Source: Paenibacillaceae bacterium UBA6304 (GTDB taxonomy: Bacteria > Bacillota > Bacilli > Paenibacillales > Paenibacillaceae). From it: a stretch of 7,471 bases of DNA. Positions 1-6,797 of the stretch are shown in pieces. The stretch's first letter is position 1, and every line of letters starts with the position of its first letter. The notes below the pieces were generated by a model, which worked only from the letters and a program-made list of their open reading frames with translations, did not search any database and was not told the DNA's origin. Where the stretch lies: the NCBI GenBank assembly GCA_002439285.1, contig DJTQ01000403.1:1-7471 (forward strand). Reading direction: 5' to 3'. The translations under genes were made by a program, and so were the position numbers.

Positions 1-531
1 AAAAAGCAGAACATGGACCAGCGGGCGCTTTCCCTGGAAACCCTGACGCCCCCATGGGGCAAAATCGTCTTTTATGCGCCCAAAATGGCGGAGGCCGGGC
101 CCCCGCCGCTGCCGACCTATATCCCGCTTCATGAGGGATTCGACGGAGAGAATCGTCCCGGAGAGGATGCTCCATATCCACTGATGTTCGTGTCGCCGCC
201 GAACCACAGTTTTTTGAACTCCACCTTCGGCAATGTGGAGAAGCTGACGGCACTGGAGAAAAGCCCGCTGCTGCAGATTCACCCGCAGGATGCGGCGGCC
301 CGCGGTATTGAAGACGGCGATAACGTCGTCGTCTGGAACGACCGTGGCAGCTATCAGGTCAAGGCTAACGTAACCGACAAGATGTTGCCGGGTACCCTAG
401 TGAGCCAGGGGCTGTGGTGGGGACAGGAAGGCCAGCGCCGGCGGGTCAATGCCCTCACGCCGGACCGGCTCGCCGACATGGGCGGCGGGGCCGTCTTTTT
501 CTCAACCGTTGTTGATGTAAAGCGTCAATAA
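1..531 (+). CDS. Molybdopterin oxidoreductase, C-terminal part (5' end outside window)
   Basis: The reading frame is open from base 1 (K-K-Q-N-M-D-Q) to TAA at 529-531, giving 176 visible residues; family members are about 650-700 residues, so most of the protein lies upstream. The visible part is the molydopterin dinucleotide-binding (C-terminal) domain of the DMSO-reductase superfamily. It begins near PLMFVSPPNHSFLNSTFGN, has the GIEDGDNVVVWNDRG beta-barrel segment (an acidic GD turn followed by V-rich strands), and ends with VNALTPDRLADMGGGAVFF, where the N-x-L-T and D-x-G-G-G residues normally contact the cofactor. The ending resembles the YoaE/YyaE-type oxidoreductases of Bacillus, recalled from family knowledge; the substrate cannot be told from this domain. 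The enzyme would need the bis-guanylylated cofactor, for which mobA at the other end of the window is required. The internal ATG at 13 is not a real start. A hairpin at 623-642 follows, so it is probably the last gene of its transcript. Confidence 0.88.
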   Translation, partial: KKQNMDQRALSLETLTPPWGKIVFYAPKMAEAGPPPLPTYIPLHEGFDGENRPGEDAPYPLMFVSPPNHSFLNSTFGNVEKLTALEKSPLLQIHPQDAAARGIEDGDNVVVWNDRGSYQVKANVTDKMLPGTLVSQGLWWGQEGQRRRVNALTPDRLADMGGGAVFFSTVVDVKRQ

Positions 532-622
532 GTGTACTTGCGAAATCGGGACCTTTTAGCGATACTATGATAATCTGGGCTGCAAATATTTCTTACATTC
601 ACTATCCAAGGTGATAACCACA

Positions 623-656
623 GGGGGCCGCTTCCGGCTCCCTTTGTTGATGTTTT
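623..656 (+). terminator. Probable intrinsic terminator after the oxidoreductase gene
   Basis: GGGGGCC (623-629) pairs with GGCTCCC (636-642), seven pairs including one G-T wobble, around a six-base loop. It is followed by TTTGTTGATGTTTT, which is T-rich but interrupted. It lies 91 bases after the oxidoreductase stop and 62 bases before the MFS gene, so it would separate the two transcripts. The broken T tract makes it weaker than the other terminators in this window. Confidence 0.5.
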
Positions 657-704
657 ATACATAAATGTAGAGATAAAAGGGTTTAGCAGAGGGGGAGAAA
701 ATGA

Positions 705-1928
705 ATGAAATGGTTGCAATCCTATCCGCGGGAAATCAAAATTTTCCTTGTCGCCAGTCTGATCAGCTCTGTCGGGGGATCGCTGATGTGGCCTTTGATT
801 ACGATGTTCGTATTCAAAGTGCTGGGCCGGAGCGTGACGGATGCCGGTCTGGTAATTCTGGTCATGTCGCTCGGGGGGATCGCGGGACAAGTTCTCGGGG
901 GTTCGTTATATCATAAATTAGGCGTGAAAAAGCTGATCGTCGGTGGAGTGGGCATGAACGCGCTGTTTCTTCTGATGTTGCCTCTCGGGAGCGGGAATTG
1001 GTCCATATTTATGTTGTTGATGGGATTGATCGGCTTCTTTAACGCGATGTCCATGCCGGCGATTCAGGCATTTATAGGCTTTCGTTTTGCGGAGCGGCGA
1101 GGGGAACTGTTTAATGTCATCTATGTAGCCAACAATATAGGAGTAGCCTTGGGAACTGCGCTCAGCGGATTTTTGGTCCGGATTTCCTATGATATGAGCT
1201 TTATTTTGAATGGGGCAATCTCGGCGGCCTTTGCTCTTTTCTTCTGGGTTTATTTGAACAAAGTTCAAAAAAACGAGGGCGACCTGCAACTGGAGAAGAA
1301 ACGCAAAAGCACACCGGAAGGCCAGAATACCTGGAAATTACTAAGCCGATATAACGTTTATTTGTTTATGGGTATTGGATCTTTCTTCCTTTGGCTGGGC
1401 AATTGTATCTGGAACAACGGAGTATCGCCTTTTACGCTCTCCAAAGGGATGCCGGAGTGGAATTACAGTATTTTATGGACGCTTAACGGGGTACTGATTT
1501 TCATCGGGCAGCCGTTTATTCTGTGGATCAAGCGGACGTTTGCCGGATCGGCGGAAGCGCAATTAACGGCTAGCGCGGTATTTTATTTGCTGGGATATAT
1601 AACGATTCTCGGATTCAACAACTATCCAAGCATGGTGGCTGCGATGGTGCTGACCACCTTTGGAGAAATGCTGATCTCGCCGGCGATTCCTTCATTTATT
1701 TCGGATCGGACAGGCAAGTCTGCACCGTTCTACTTAGGTGTGGTTGGCGGAATGGGCGCCGCGGGCAAAGTGGTTGGCCCGTACACCATGGGAGTTCTGT
1801 TCGACTGGAACGGCCTGATTCCGGTGGCCTGGCTGGCGGTGGCCATCTCGGTGCTGGCGGTAGGCTCCTTCCTGGTTCACGCTTATATGAACCGCGATGC
1901 GAAGAGCGAGCTTTTTCGCACGGTGTAG
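705..1928 (+). CDS. MFS transporter, probable drug/efflux-type
   Basis: A 407-residue, strongly hydrophobic protein with about twelve predicted membrane segments and a charged central loop (about residues 188-210, rich in K, E and Q) separating two halves, as in the major facilitator superfamily. The motif A region between segments 2 and 3 reads GQVLGGSLYHKLGVKKLI (about 61-78): the glycines and basic residues are kept, but the usual aspartate is absent. A glycine-rich stretch NNIGVALGTALSGFL lies in segment 5, like the antiporter motif C region. The closest general type is the DHA1/multidrug-efflux-like carriers of Bacillota; the substrate is unknown. ATG at 705 is chosen because its frame stays open for the whole protein and the GAGGGGGAG site (689-697) lies 7 bases upstream. 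An overlapping ATG at 701 opens a different, non-coding frame. I see no clean promoter between the hairpin at 623-642 and the gene. Confidence 0.88.
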   Translation: MKWLQSYPREIKIFLVASLISSVGGSLMWPLITMFVFKVLGRSVTDAGLVILVMSLGGIAGQVLGGSLYHKLGVKKLIVGGVGMNALFLLMLPLGSGNWSIFMLLMGLIGFFNAMSMPAIQAFIGFRFAERRGELFNVIYVANNIGVALGTALSGFLVRISYDMSFILNGAISAAFALFFWVYLNKVQKNEGDLQLEKKRKSTPEGQNTWKLLSRYNVYLFMGIGSFFLWLGNCIWNNGVSPFTLSKGMPEWNYSILWTLNGVLIFIGQPFILWIKRTFAGSAEAQLTASAVFYLLGYITILGFNNYPSMVAAMVLTTFGEMLISPAIPSFISDRTGKSAPFYLGVVGGMGAAGKVVGPYTMGVLFDWNGLIPVAWLAVAISVLAVGSFLVHAYMNRDAKSELFRTV

Positions 1929-2049
1929 TTCGACTTTTTGAGATATAATAAAATGATTATCGACTATATAAGATGAACTATGGAATAGATGTTAGGGGCA
2001 AGTACGTAAAATGTTCCTGCTTCTTTAGTAAAGAGAGGAAGGTGCAAGC

Positions 2050-2547
2050 ATGTCTGAATCTGTCTGGATCCGTTTGTCGCAAATGGGCGATGCGGGGGCA
2101 CTCATGGAGATCGATTCCCTTACATGGGACGAGCATTCAACGCCGGCACAAAGCCTCGTGTGGAACTCACGGGAGCATTATTTGCAGAAATGTCCGCCGG
2201 GGAGCCAACTCGTCGCTGGCATCGGCGAGGAGCTTTGCGGATATTTGGGATTTGACCACCCGACCCCCTTGGAGAGCAATCGCCATGTCTACGATATTAA
2301 TATCGCTATTCATCCCTCTTACCAGAGACACGGCGTGGGCCGTAAGCTGATGGAGGCCGTCAAGCAGCTCGCCGCCGAACGGGGAGTTCGCAAGCTGTCC
2401 TTGCGTGTCCTGGCAAGCAATCCCGGGGCGGTCGCCTTTTACCGGAGTTGCGGTTTTACGGAGCAGGGCCGTTTGGTTGAAGAGTTTTATCTGGATGGAC
2501 AGTATGTCGATGACATTTTGATGTGGTGTCCTGTTGAACATTCGTAG
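2050..2547 (+). CDS. GNAT-family N-acetyltransferase
   Basis: This 165-residue protein has the whole GNAT fold, a small cytosolic enzyme that moves an acetyl group from acetyl-CoA to an amine. The acetyl-CoA pyrophosphate loop (motif A) is YQRHGVGRKLMEAV at about 91-104, matching R/Q-x-x-G-x-G/A, and is preceded by the beta-4 strand YDINIAIHPS (81-90). Motif B is seen as the asparagine N124 followed by AVAFYRSCGF (127-136). The N-terminal half (DEHSTPAQSLVWNSREHYLQK) is the variable acceptor-binding part, so the substrate cannot be named; the form resembles small-molecule or RimI-like acetyltransferases. ATG at 2050 follows AGGAAGG (2037-2043) with a six-base spacer. The gene is separated from the MFS gene by 121 bases with no hairpin terminator, so read-through from upstream is possible. 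The glnS promoter lies inside its last codons. Confidence 0.87.
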   Translation: MSESVWIRLSQMGDAGALMEIDSLTWDEHSTPAQSLVWNSREHYLQKCPPGSQLVAGIGEELCGYLGFDHPTPLESNRHVYDINIAIHPSYQRHGVGRKLMEAVKQLAAERGVRKLSLRVLASNPGAVAFYRSCGFTEQGRLVEEFYLDGQYVDDILMWCPVEHS

Positions 2548-2562
2548 AGATATCGGTATATT
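2534..2562 (+). promoter_or_regulatory. Probable sigma-A promoter for glnS
   Basis: TTGAAC (2534-2539) and TATATT (2557-2562) are separated by exactly 17 bases, which predicts transcription from about base 2569 and a leader of roughly 56 bases before the GTG start. The -35 box matches TTGACA at four of six positions and the -10 box matches TATAAT at five of six. It overlaps the last codons of the acetyltransferase gene, so glnS could be transcribed alone as well as by read-through. Confidence 0.5.
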
Positions 2563-2624
2563 TATAAGAAGAAAAATCGGAGAAAATAATAACAGAGATT
2601 CCATGTATGGAAAGGTTGATCACC

Positions 2625-4298
2625 GTGGAGAACAATAACTGTACCCCTCCCAATTTCATCAAAAACATTATCACCGAAGATTTGAAGAACGGGAAAGTGG
2701 AGACCGTAGTGACGCGTTTCCCGCCGGAGCCGAACGGGTATCTTCATATCGGTCACGCGAAGGCGATCTGGATTAACTTCACCTTGGCCGATGAATTCGG
2801 AGGCCGGACCCATTTACGGTTCGATGATACGAACCCGGTAAAAGAGGATATCGAGTACGTCAACTCCATCAAGGAAGATGTGAAATGGCTCGGATTCGAA
2901 TGGGAAGAGCTGCGTTTTGCCTCGGATTATTTCGAAGAGATGTACAATCGTGCTGTTGTACTAATTAATAAAGGCAAAGCTTATGTTGATGATCTTAGCG
3001 CCGATCAAATCCGCGAAACGCGCGGAACGCTGACCGAGCCGGGGCAAAACAGCCCTTACCGGGATCGTTCGGTTGAGGAAAATCTGGATTTGTTCACGCG
3101 GATGCGCGCCGGCGAATTCAAGGACGGAGAGAAGGTGCTCCGCGCCAAGATCGATATGGCTTCGCCGAACATTAATCTTCGGGACCCGGTTATCTATCGG
3201 ATCGTGCATTCCTCCCATCATAATACCGGGGATAAATGGTGCATTTATCCGATGTATACGTTCGCCCATCCGCTGGAGGATGCGATCGAAGGAGTAACGC
3301 ACTCTCTTTGCTCCACCGAATTTGAGGACCAACGTCCATTCTATGATTGGGTCATCGCCGAGACGGGGATGCCGAGTGTGCCGCATCAATATGAGTTCGG
3401 CCGGCTCAATCTGGAGCAAACCGTAACCAGTAAGCGGAAGCTGAAAATGCTCGTCGACGAAGGGGTCGTCGATGGCTGGGACGATCCGCGCATGCCGACG
3501 ATCTCGGGCCTTCGCCGCCGGGGTTATACACCTGAAGCGATCAAATCTTTTGTGTTTGAAACCGGGATTTCCAAAGCTTATGGCTCTATCGATTTGAAGA
3601 TGCTGGAGCATTTCATCCGGGAAGACCTGAAGTTGAAGGCACCGCGCACGATGGCGGTCGTCGATCCGTTGAAGGTGGTCATTACGAATTACCCTGAGGG
3701 GCAAACGGAACTGTTGGAAGCCGAGAACAACAGTGAGAATGAAGAGATGGGCAACCGTCAAATTCCGTTCTCCCGTGAAATTTATATCGAGCGTGAAGAC
3801 TTTATGGAGAACCCGCCGAGCAAGTATTTCCGGTTGTTCCCCGGCAATGAAGTCCGCCTGAAGCATGCATACTTCATCAAATGTAACGACGTGATTAAAG
3901 ACGCGGACGGAAATGTGTTGGAAATCCACTGCACCTATGATCCCGAGACGAAGAGCGGCAGCGGTTTTACCGGCCGCAAAGTCAAAGGTACGATTCATTG
4001 GGTGGAAGCCAGCCAGGCGGTTCCTGCCGAGTTCCGGCTGTACGAGCCGTTGATCCTGGATGAAGAGCCGAATGAGGAAGGTGTGGAGGAAAAGCCGTTC
4101 ATGGAACGCATCAACCCGAATTCCTTAAGCATCATGCATGGTTATGTGGAGCCGGGAATGAAGGATGCGCAGCCGCAGGACAAATTCCAATTTTTCCGTC
4201 ACGGCTATTTCAATGTCGATTCCAAATATTCGAAGCCGGGGCACCCGGTGTTTAATCTGATCGTATCGCTCAAGAGCTCGTTTCAACTGCCGAAGTGA
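2625..4298 (+). CDS. glnS: Glutaminyl-tRNA synthetase (glutamine--tRNA ligase)
   Basis: The 557-residue class I synthetase charges tRNA-Gln with glutamine using ATP in the cytosol. The HIGH signature is in [16 protein letters not shown] (HIGH at 41-44) and the KMSKS-type loop is [10 protein letters not shown] (267-276), with threonine where E. coli has methionine. [18 protein letters not shown] follows and is typical of GlnRS rather than GluRS. The C-terminal beta-barrel anticodon-binding domains run from about residue 340 to the end ([25 protein letters not shown]). Length is close to the 554 residues of E. coli GlnRS, so the gene is intact. GTG at 2625 is preferred because GGAAAGG (2609-2615) sits 9 bases before it. 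The in-frame ATG at 2607 overlaps that site, has no ribosome binding site of its own, and would add six residues. Many Bacillota make Gln-tRNA indirectly with GatCAB, so a direct GlnRS is informative about lineage. The gene ends 34 bases before a strong terminator. Confidence 0.96.
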   Translation: MENNNCTPPNFIKNIITEDLKNGKVETVVTRFPPEPNGYLHIGHAKAIWINFTLADEFGGRTHLRFDDTNPVKEDIEYVNSIKEDVKWLGFEWEELRFASDYFEEMYNRAVVLINKGKAYVDDLSADQIRETRGTLTEPGQNSPYRDRSVEENLDLFTRMRAGEFKDGEKVLRAKIDMASPNINLRDPVIYRIVHSSHHNTGDKWCIYPMYTFAHPLEDAIEGVTHSLCSTEFEDQRPFYDWVIAETGMPSVPHQYEFGRLNLEQTVTSKRKLKMLVDEGVVDGWDDPRMPTISGLRRRGYTPEAIKSFVFETGISKAYGSIDLKMLEHFIREDLKLKAPRTMAVVDPLKVVITNYPEGQTELLEAENNSENEEMGNRQIPFSREIYIEREDFMENPPSKYFRLFPGNEVRLKHAYFIKCNDVIKDADGNVLEIHCTYDPETKSGSGFTGRKVKGTIHWVEASQAVPAEFRLYEPLILDEEPNEEGVEEKPFMERINPNSLSIMHGYVEPGMKDAQPQDKFQFFRHGYFNVDSKYSKPGHPVFNLIVSLKSSFQLPK

Positions 4299-4332
4299 GT
4301 CTTGAGCAAGTCGATAGACCTTGATTTATAGA

Positions 4333-4362
4333 GGAGCCTGGTTATCCGGGCTTCTTTTTTTT
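4333..4362 (+). terminator. Intrinsic terminator of glnS
   Basis: GGAGCCTGG (4333-4341) pairs with CCGGGCTTC (4346-4354) over nine positions with two G-T wobbles, around the loop TTAT, and is followed at once by eight T residues (4355-4362). This is a standard Rho-independent terminator 34 bases after the glnS stop. Confidence 0.9.
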
Positions 4363-4373
4363 ATTTCAGCTTG

Positions 4374-4401
4374 CTATGAAATGCATTTCATAGTGTACAC
4401 T
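4374..4401. promoter_or_regulatory. Perfect 20-bp palindrome joined to a 10-bp palindrome (possible operator)
   Basis: CTATGAAATG (4374-4383) is followed directly by its exact reverse complement CATTTCATAG (4384-4393), a perfect 20-bp palindrome with no spacer. Its last two bases begin a second perfect palindrome, AGTGTACACT (4392-4401). A gapless perfect dyad of this length is the form usually bound by dimeric regulators such as MarR or TetR types, but no regulator gene is visible and there is no gene start nearby on either strand. It lies just after the glnS terminator, so it could also be an orphan site or a remnant. The function is unassigned. Confidence 0.4.
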
Positions 4402-4450
4402 TTAGTTAAGGGCCGGTAATCACCTTGATCAGCTACGAGTGCCCCCTATA

Positions 4451-4531
4451 AGAAAACAAAGCTCCGGAAGCTGCGGCGTGACCGTCCGGGATTTCCCGGA
4501 TGGGCGTAACGCAGTCTGGAGCTTGTTTTCT
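4451..4531. terminator. 81-nt compound hairpin, possible bidirectional terminator or small RNA
   Basis: Four nested stems are visible. AGAAAACAA (4451-4459) pairs with TTGTTTTCT (4523-4531). GCTCCGGA (4461-4468) pairs with TCTGGAGC (4515-4522). CTGCG (4471-4475) pairs with CGCAG (4510-4514). The tip TCCGGG (4485-4490) pairs with CCCGGA (4495-4500), extended by CC/GG and a wobble pair. Only A4460, A4469-G4470 and a six-by-six internal loop (GCGTGA opposite GCGTAA) are unpaired. Because the base of the stem is A-rich on one side and T-rich on the other, the transcript from either strand ends in a U-rich arm, the usual form of a bidirectional terminator. glnS and the 4702-5925 transporter converge here, so this role fits. 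glnS already has its own terminator, so an RNA role is the alternative. Confidence 0.55.
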
Positions 4532-4564
4532 TTAATGCGATGCGTGGACTATATAAATAATAAT

Positions 4565-4700
4565 GGACTTTTTGGGTCTTATTTTCCCAAGACTAAGGTG
4601 CTAGCTCGAAAATAGGAGCCTTTTGAGGTCTTATTTGACTCAATAGGACTAATAACTGGCTTCCGGACACCTAAAATGTAGAATAAAACCCTAAAAGTCC
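4565..4700. repeat. Three degenerate copies of a 20-22 bp AT-rich repeat
   Basis: Copy 1 is GGACTTTTTGGGTCTTATTT (4565-4584, +). Copy 2 is at 4615-4636 (+), reading GGAGCC, TTTTGA, GGTCTTATTT. Copy 3 is inverted at 4681-4700 and reads GGACTTTTAGGGTTTTATTC on the - strand; its first 19 bases match copy 1 at 17 positions. Fragments such as AATAGGACT (4642-4650) and CTTATTTTCCC lie between, suggesting an older, decayed array. The third copy ends two bases before the transporter stop codon. Copies 1 and 3 could pair across about 100 bases. No open reading frame of note lies within. Confidence 0.55.
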
Positions 4701-4701
4701 T

Positions 4702-5925
4702 TTATTTCCCATTCTGTTCGAGATGTATAGATGGAGAGTATCCGTTCTTGCGAATATGGTGCCACAACAGACCGAACCCCAGCGCTCCAATTAACGCAAA
4801 AGTGACTCCCATTTTGTACATAGTGACCGGTCCGAAATTCTGGAAGGTCCAACCGCCTAGGAAACCTGAGATCACGCCCGAAACTCCGCTTAAGGCAAAA
4901 GCATAAACGGCTTGGCCGGCAGAGCGAAGCGGCCGGGGCAGGAACAGGGCGGTAAGCCTAGTTCCTACATAGAAGAAACCGCCGAAGGTCACGGCATGGA
5001 GGACTTGGATCAGTATGATTTGAATCGGATCTGTCGCCTCGGCCATCAGATTCCAGCGCAACGCGAACAATAGGCTGACGATCGCCAAGCATCCCATCAG
5101 TACCGTGATTTTCCGTTTTACATAACGGTTTAACAGGATAAAAGCAAGCACTTCGAAGATGGTGGACAGGAATACTGCGCCGCCAACCTGAAGCCGCGAC
5201 CCCCCCAAGTCGCTTATGAACAGCGGCATAAAGATGCCGTTAATCGCATTCGGAATCGAGACCAATGTCCCGCATAACACAAAGGCGAGAAAGTATTTAT
5301 TTTGCAAAGTGCGGCGGATTTCTCGGAATGAAATCCTTGGCGTATTACTAGTAAGCGTAATGGATGGTAGAAGTATGGCAGATCCCATCGCCAACACTAA
5401 GGTGATGCTGAAGAGCAGGAAAATTCCGTTTTGACCCATGCTATCGATAATCAGGCCTGCCGTCAAAGCGATGAGGGTCCATCCCATGGAGCCCCAAAGA
5501 CGATAGGCGCCAAACTTTTGCTGGCGGCCTTCGATGTATCCCAAAGTCAAGCTGTTTGACTGAGCCAGCAACGGACTTTGGAAGAAGAAGAGCAGTAGCA
5601 TCGATGCATACAGCATTTGGTAAGTATTGGCTCTAAACACAAGAAAGCCGGTGAGCAGCAAGCCAGTTAGCATAATCAGTAAAATAGCCCGCATATTTTG
5701 GCCGCGGTCGCTTAAATATCTCCAGAAAGGATGCGCCAAGAGTGAAATAAACGGGCTGATGGCCATGAGGCTGCCGATCTCCAACTTGTCCATGCCGATG
5801 TCCTGCAAATATAATTGAAAAAAAGCAGCAAAGATAACCATAGTTCCGTAAACGAAAAAGTTAAGTAGCCCCAAGGGCAGTTTAGATGAGGACGAGAACT
5901 CGGTATTGTCCTGCAAGTGCGCCAT
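4702..5925 (-). CDS. MFS transporter, LacY/HcaT-like (MFS_1_like)
   Basis: A 407-residue integral membrane protein with about twelve hydrophobic segments. The N-terminal part LLNFFVYGTMVIFAAFFQLYLQ (about 20-41) and the loop HPFWRYLSDRG (65-75, the motif A region with D73-R74) match the MFS_1_like/HcaT group, which includes the 3-phenylpropionate carrier of E. coli and Bacillus YwbF. A basic central loop (ISFREIRRTLQNKY) separates the halves. The transported compound is unknown; sugars or aromatic acids are possible from the family. The start is uncertain: AGAAAGGA directly abuts the ATG at 5925-5923, which leaves no spacer, whereas TTG at 5916-5914 (codon 4) would have a nine-base spacer and make a 404-residue protein. 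It is divergent from mobA (128 bases between them) and convergent with glnS. Confidence 0.88.
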   Translation of the reverse strand: MAHLQDNTEFSSSSKLPLGLLNFFVYGTMVIFAAFFQLYLQDIGMDKLEIGSLMAISPFISLLAHPFWRYLSDRGQNMRAILLIMLTGLLLTGFLVFRANTYQMLYASMLLLFFFQSPLLAQSNSLTLGYIEGRQQKFGAYRLWGSMGWTLIALTAGLIIDSMGQNGIFLLFSITLVLAMGSAILLPSITLTSNTPRISFREIRRTLQNKYFLAFVLCGTLVSIPNAINGIFMPLFISDLGGSRLQVGGAVFLSTIFEVLAFILLNRYVKRKITVLMGCLAIVSLLFALRWNLMAEATDPIQIILIQVLHAVTFGGFFYVGTRLTALFLPRPLRSAGQAVYAFALSGVSGVISGFLGGWTFQNFGPVTMYKMGVTFALIGALGFGLLWHHIRKNGYSPSIHLEQNGK

Positions 5926-6040
5926 TCCTTTCTGTCCGAATCCGATTGTACTTTAGGAAAGTGAGTATGTTCTCAATGTAACACAGAGATGAAAGGGGAT
6001 ACAAACCATCTTCTTTTTGTTTTTCCAGTATTTATTGAAG

Positions 6041-6047
6041 AAAGGGG
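6041..6047 (+). promoter_or_regulatory. Ribosome binding site that points to a CTG start for mobA
   Basis: AAAGGGG at 6041-6047 is a strong Shine-Dalgarno match. It is followed by AAGATT and then CTG at 6054, a six-base spacer. It lies 60 bases upstream of the first in-frame ATG (6108), too far to serve it, so initiation must be close to 6054. Confidence 0.7.
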
Positions 6048-6053
6048 AAGATT

Positions 6054-6719
6054 CTGATCGGGAACGAGATTACCGCCATTATTCTTGCCGGGGGGCGTTC
6101 GAGCCGGATGGGAAGCAATAAAGCGCTCCTGCCGCTGGGAGGCGTGCCGGTTATTGAACGATTGATTCGAGAACTGGAGATGGTTGCCGAACGTGTGATT
6201 ATCGCCGGAGGAAGTCAGCCGGAGGCCTACAGTTACTTGGGTAAAGAAGTTCTGTGCGATGCATTTCCCGGATCGGGTCCGTTAGCGGGGCTACATGCCG
6301 GATTAACCGCAGCGGAGACGCCTTGGAGTCTAGCGGTCGCTTGCGATATGCCTTTTGCCTCCCGGGAAGTGTTTGAATGGCTTGCCAAACATGCTCGGCA
6401 GGCAGAGGAATCAGTAGCGCGAAACGCACAGGGGGAAGGCATAGAAGCGATTATCCCCGTGGTTCAGGGGCGTGTACAGCCTTTGCTGGCCGCATACCGC
6501 CGCAATGTATTGTCTGGACTGGAGCAGGAATTGCAGTCTGGAAATTTGAAGCTCACCCGTTGGACGGAGAATCTGCGTGCCGAATATGCGGATGGAGCGG
6601 CGATGGCGGCCGCAGCGGGACTTCCGCAAGAAAGGATTCCGTTTAATATGAACCGGCCTGACGATTACAGGCAGGCACTCGGTTGGCTGGGGCATTCCGG
6701 CAAAGGAGATGCTCAATAA
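6054..6719 (+). CDS. mobA: Molybdenum cofactor guanylyltransferase MobA, probable CTG start
   Basis: MobA transfers GMP from GTP to molybdopterin-Mo, giving the guanine dinucleotide cofactor used by DMSO-reductase-family enzymes, in the cytosol. From CTG at 6054 the 221-residue protein carries the complete nucleotide-binding loop IILAGGRSSRMGSNKALL (residues 9-26), GPLAGLHAGL (about 75-84), the metal-binding CDMP (97-100, D98) and the C-terminal NMNRPDDY (198-205), matching the N-x-N-x-P-x-D signature. The first ATG (6108) would start inside the loop and delete the LAGG residues, so it cannot be the true start. An in-frame TGA at 6036-6038 limits the extension, and within 6039-6107 the only NTG codon is CTG 6054; ATT 6051 and ATC 6057 are the other conceivable choices. 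Length is slightly above E. coli MobA (194). There is no hairpin between its stop and the next promoter, so it may read through into the chaperone leader. Confidence 0.93.
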   Translation: MIGNEITAIILAGGRSSRMGSNKALLPLGGVPVIERLIRELEMVAERVIIAGGSQPEAYSYLGKEVLCDAFPGSGPLAGLHAGLTAAETPWSLAVACDMPFASREVFEWLAKHARQAEESVARNAQGEGIEAIIPVVQGRVQPLLAAYRRNVLSGLEQELQSGNLKLTRWTENLRAEYADGAAMAAAAGLPQERIPFNMNRPDDYRQALGWLGHSGKGDAQ

Positions 6720-6748
6720 GGAACCTTGTATTAAACTTGTTAATAATC

Positions 6749-6764
6749 TGTCAAAAATCTCACA
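6749..6764 (+). promoter_or_regulatory. Fnr/Crp-type binding site
   Basis: TGTCA-N6-TCACA at 6749-6764 matches the Fnr/Crp-family consensus TGTGA-N6-TCACA at nine of ten defined positions. Its centre, between 6756 and 6757, is about 41.5 bases before the start predicted from the TATAAT box at 6786-6791. That is the classic place for an Fnr-type activator that touches RNA polymerase. The promoter has no usable -35 box, which agrees with dependence on an activator. The gene downstream is a molybdoenzyme chaperone, as expected for anaerobic control. Confidence 0.6.
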
Positions 6765-6777
6765 TAAAGCGCTTTCA
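6764..6777 (+). promoter_or_regulatory. cre-like site (possible CcpA operator)
   Basis: ATAAAGCGCTTTCA has the perfect core palindrome AAAGCGCTTT and matches the catabolite-response consensus TGWAANCGNTNWCA except for its first two bases. It abuts the Fnr-type site and lies at about -34 to -21 of the predicted start, where a bound repressor would block RNA polymerase. Confidence 0.45.
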
Positions 6778-6785
6778 TTATACGT

Positions 6786-6791
6786 TATAAT
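6786..6791 (+). promoter_or_regulatory. -10 box of the chaperone-gene promoter
   Basis: A perfect TATAAT at 6786-6791 predicts a start near 6798. Seventeen bases upstream is CATAAA, which shares only two positions with TTGACA, so the promoter should be weak unless activated. There is no other place for a promoter between the terminator hairpin (6844-6878) and the coding start at 6911. Confidence 0.6.
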
Positions 6792-6797
6792 AAAAAC

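Noticed and set aside
538..574. Promoter-like TTGCGA with TACTAT after the oxidoreductase stop
   Set aside because: The spacer is 19 bases, and any transcript would run straight into the hairpin at 623-642 before reaching the MFS gene.
1944..1968. Fur-box-like AT-rich sequence (TAAAAT-G-ATTATC) upstream of the acetyltransferase gene
   Set aside because: Only about 10 of 14 positions fit the Bacillus Fur consensus, in a region so AT-rich that this is expected by chance, and no iron-related gene follows.
2961..3998. 345-codon open frame on the - strand inside glnS
   Set aside because: It lies wholly antisense to a clearly conserved synthetase, its translation is rich in R, H and F without recognisable domains, and it has no ribosome binding site; it is a shadow of the coding frame.
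5958..5976. Small inverted repeat TGAG-N6-CTCA between the divergent transporter and mobA
   Set aside because: Four-base arms are too short to distinguish from chance, and no promoter boxes line up with it.
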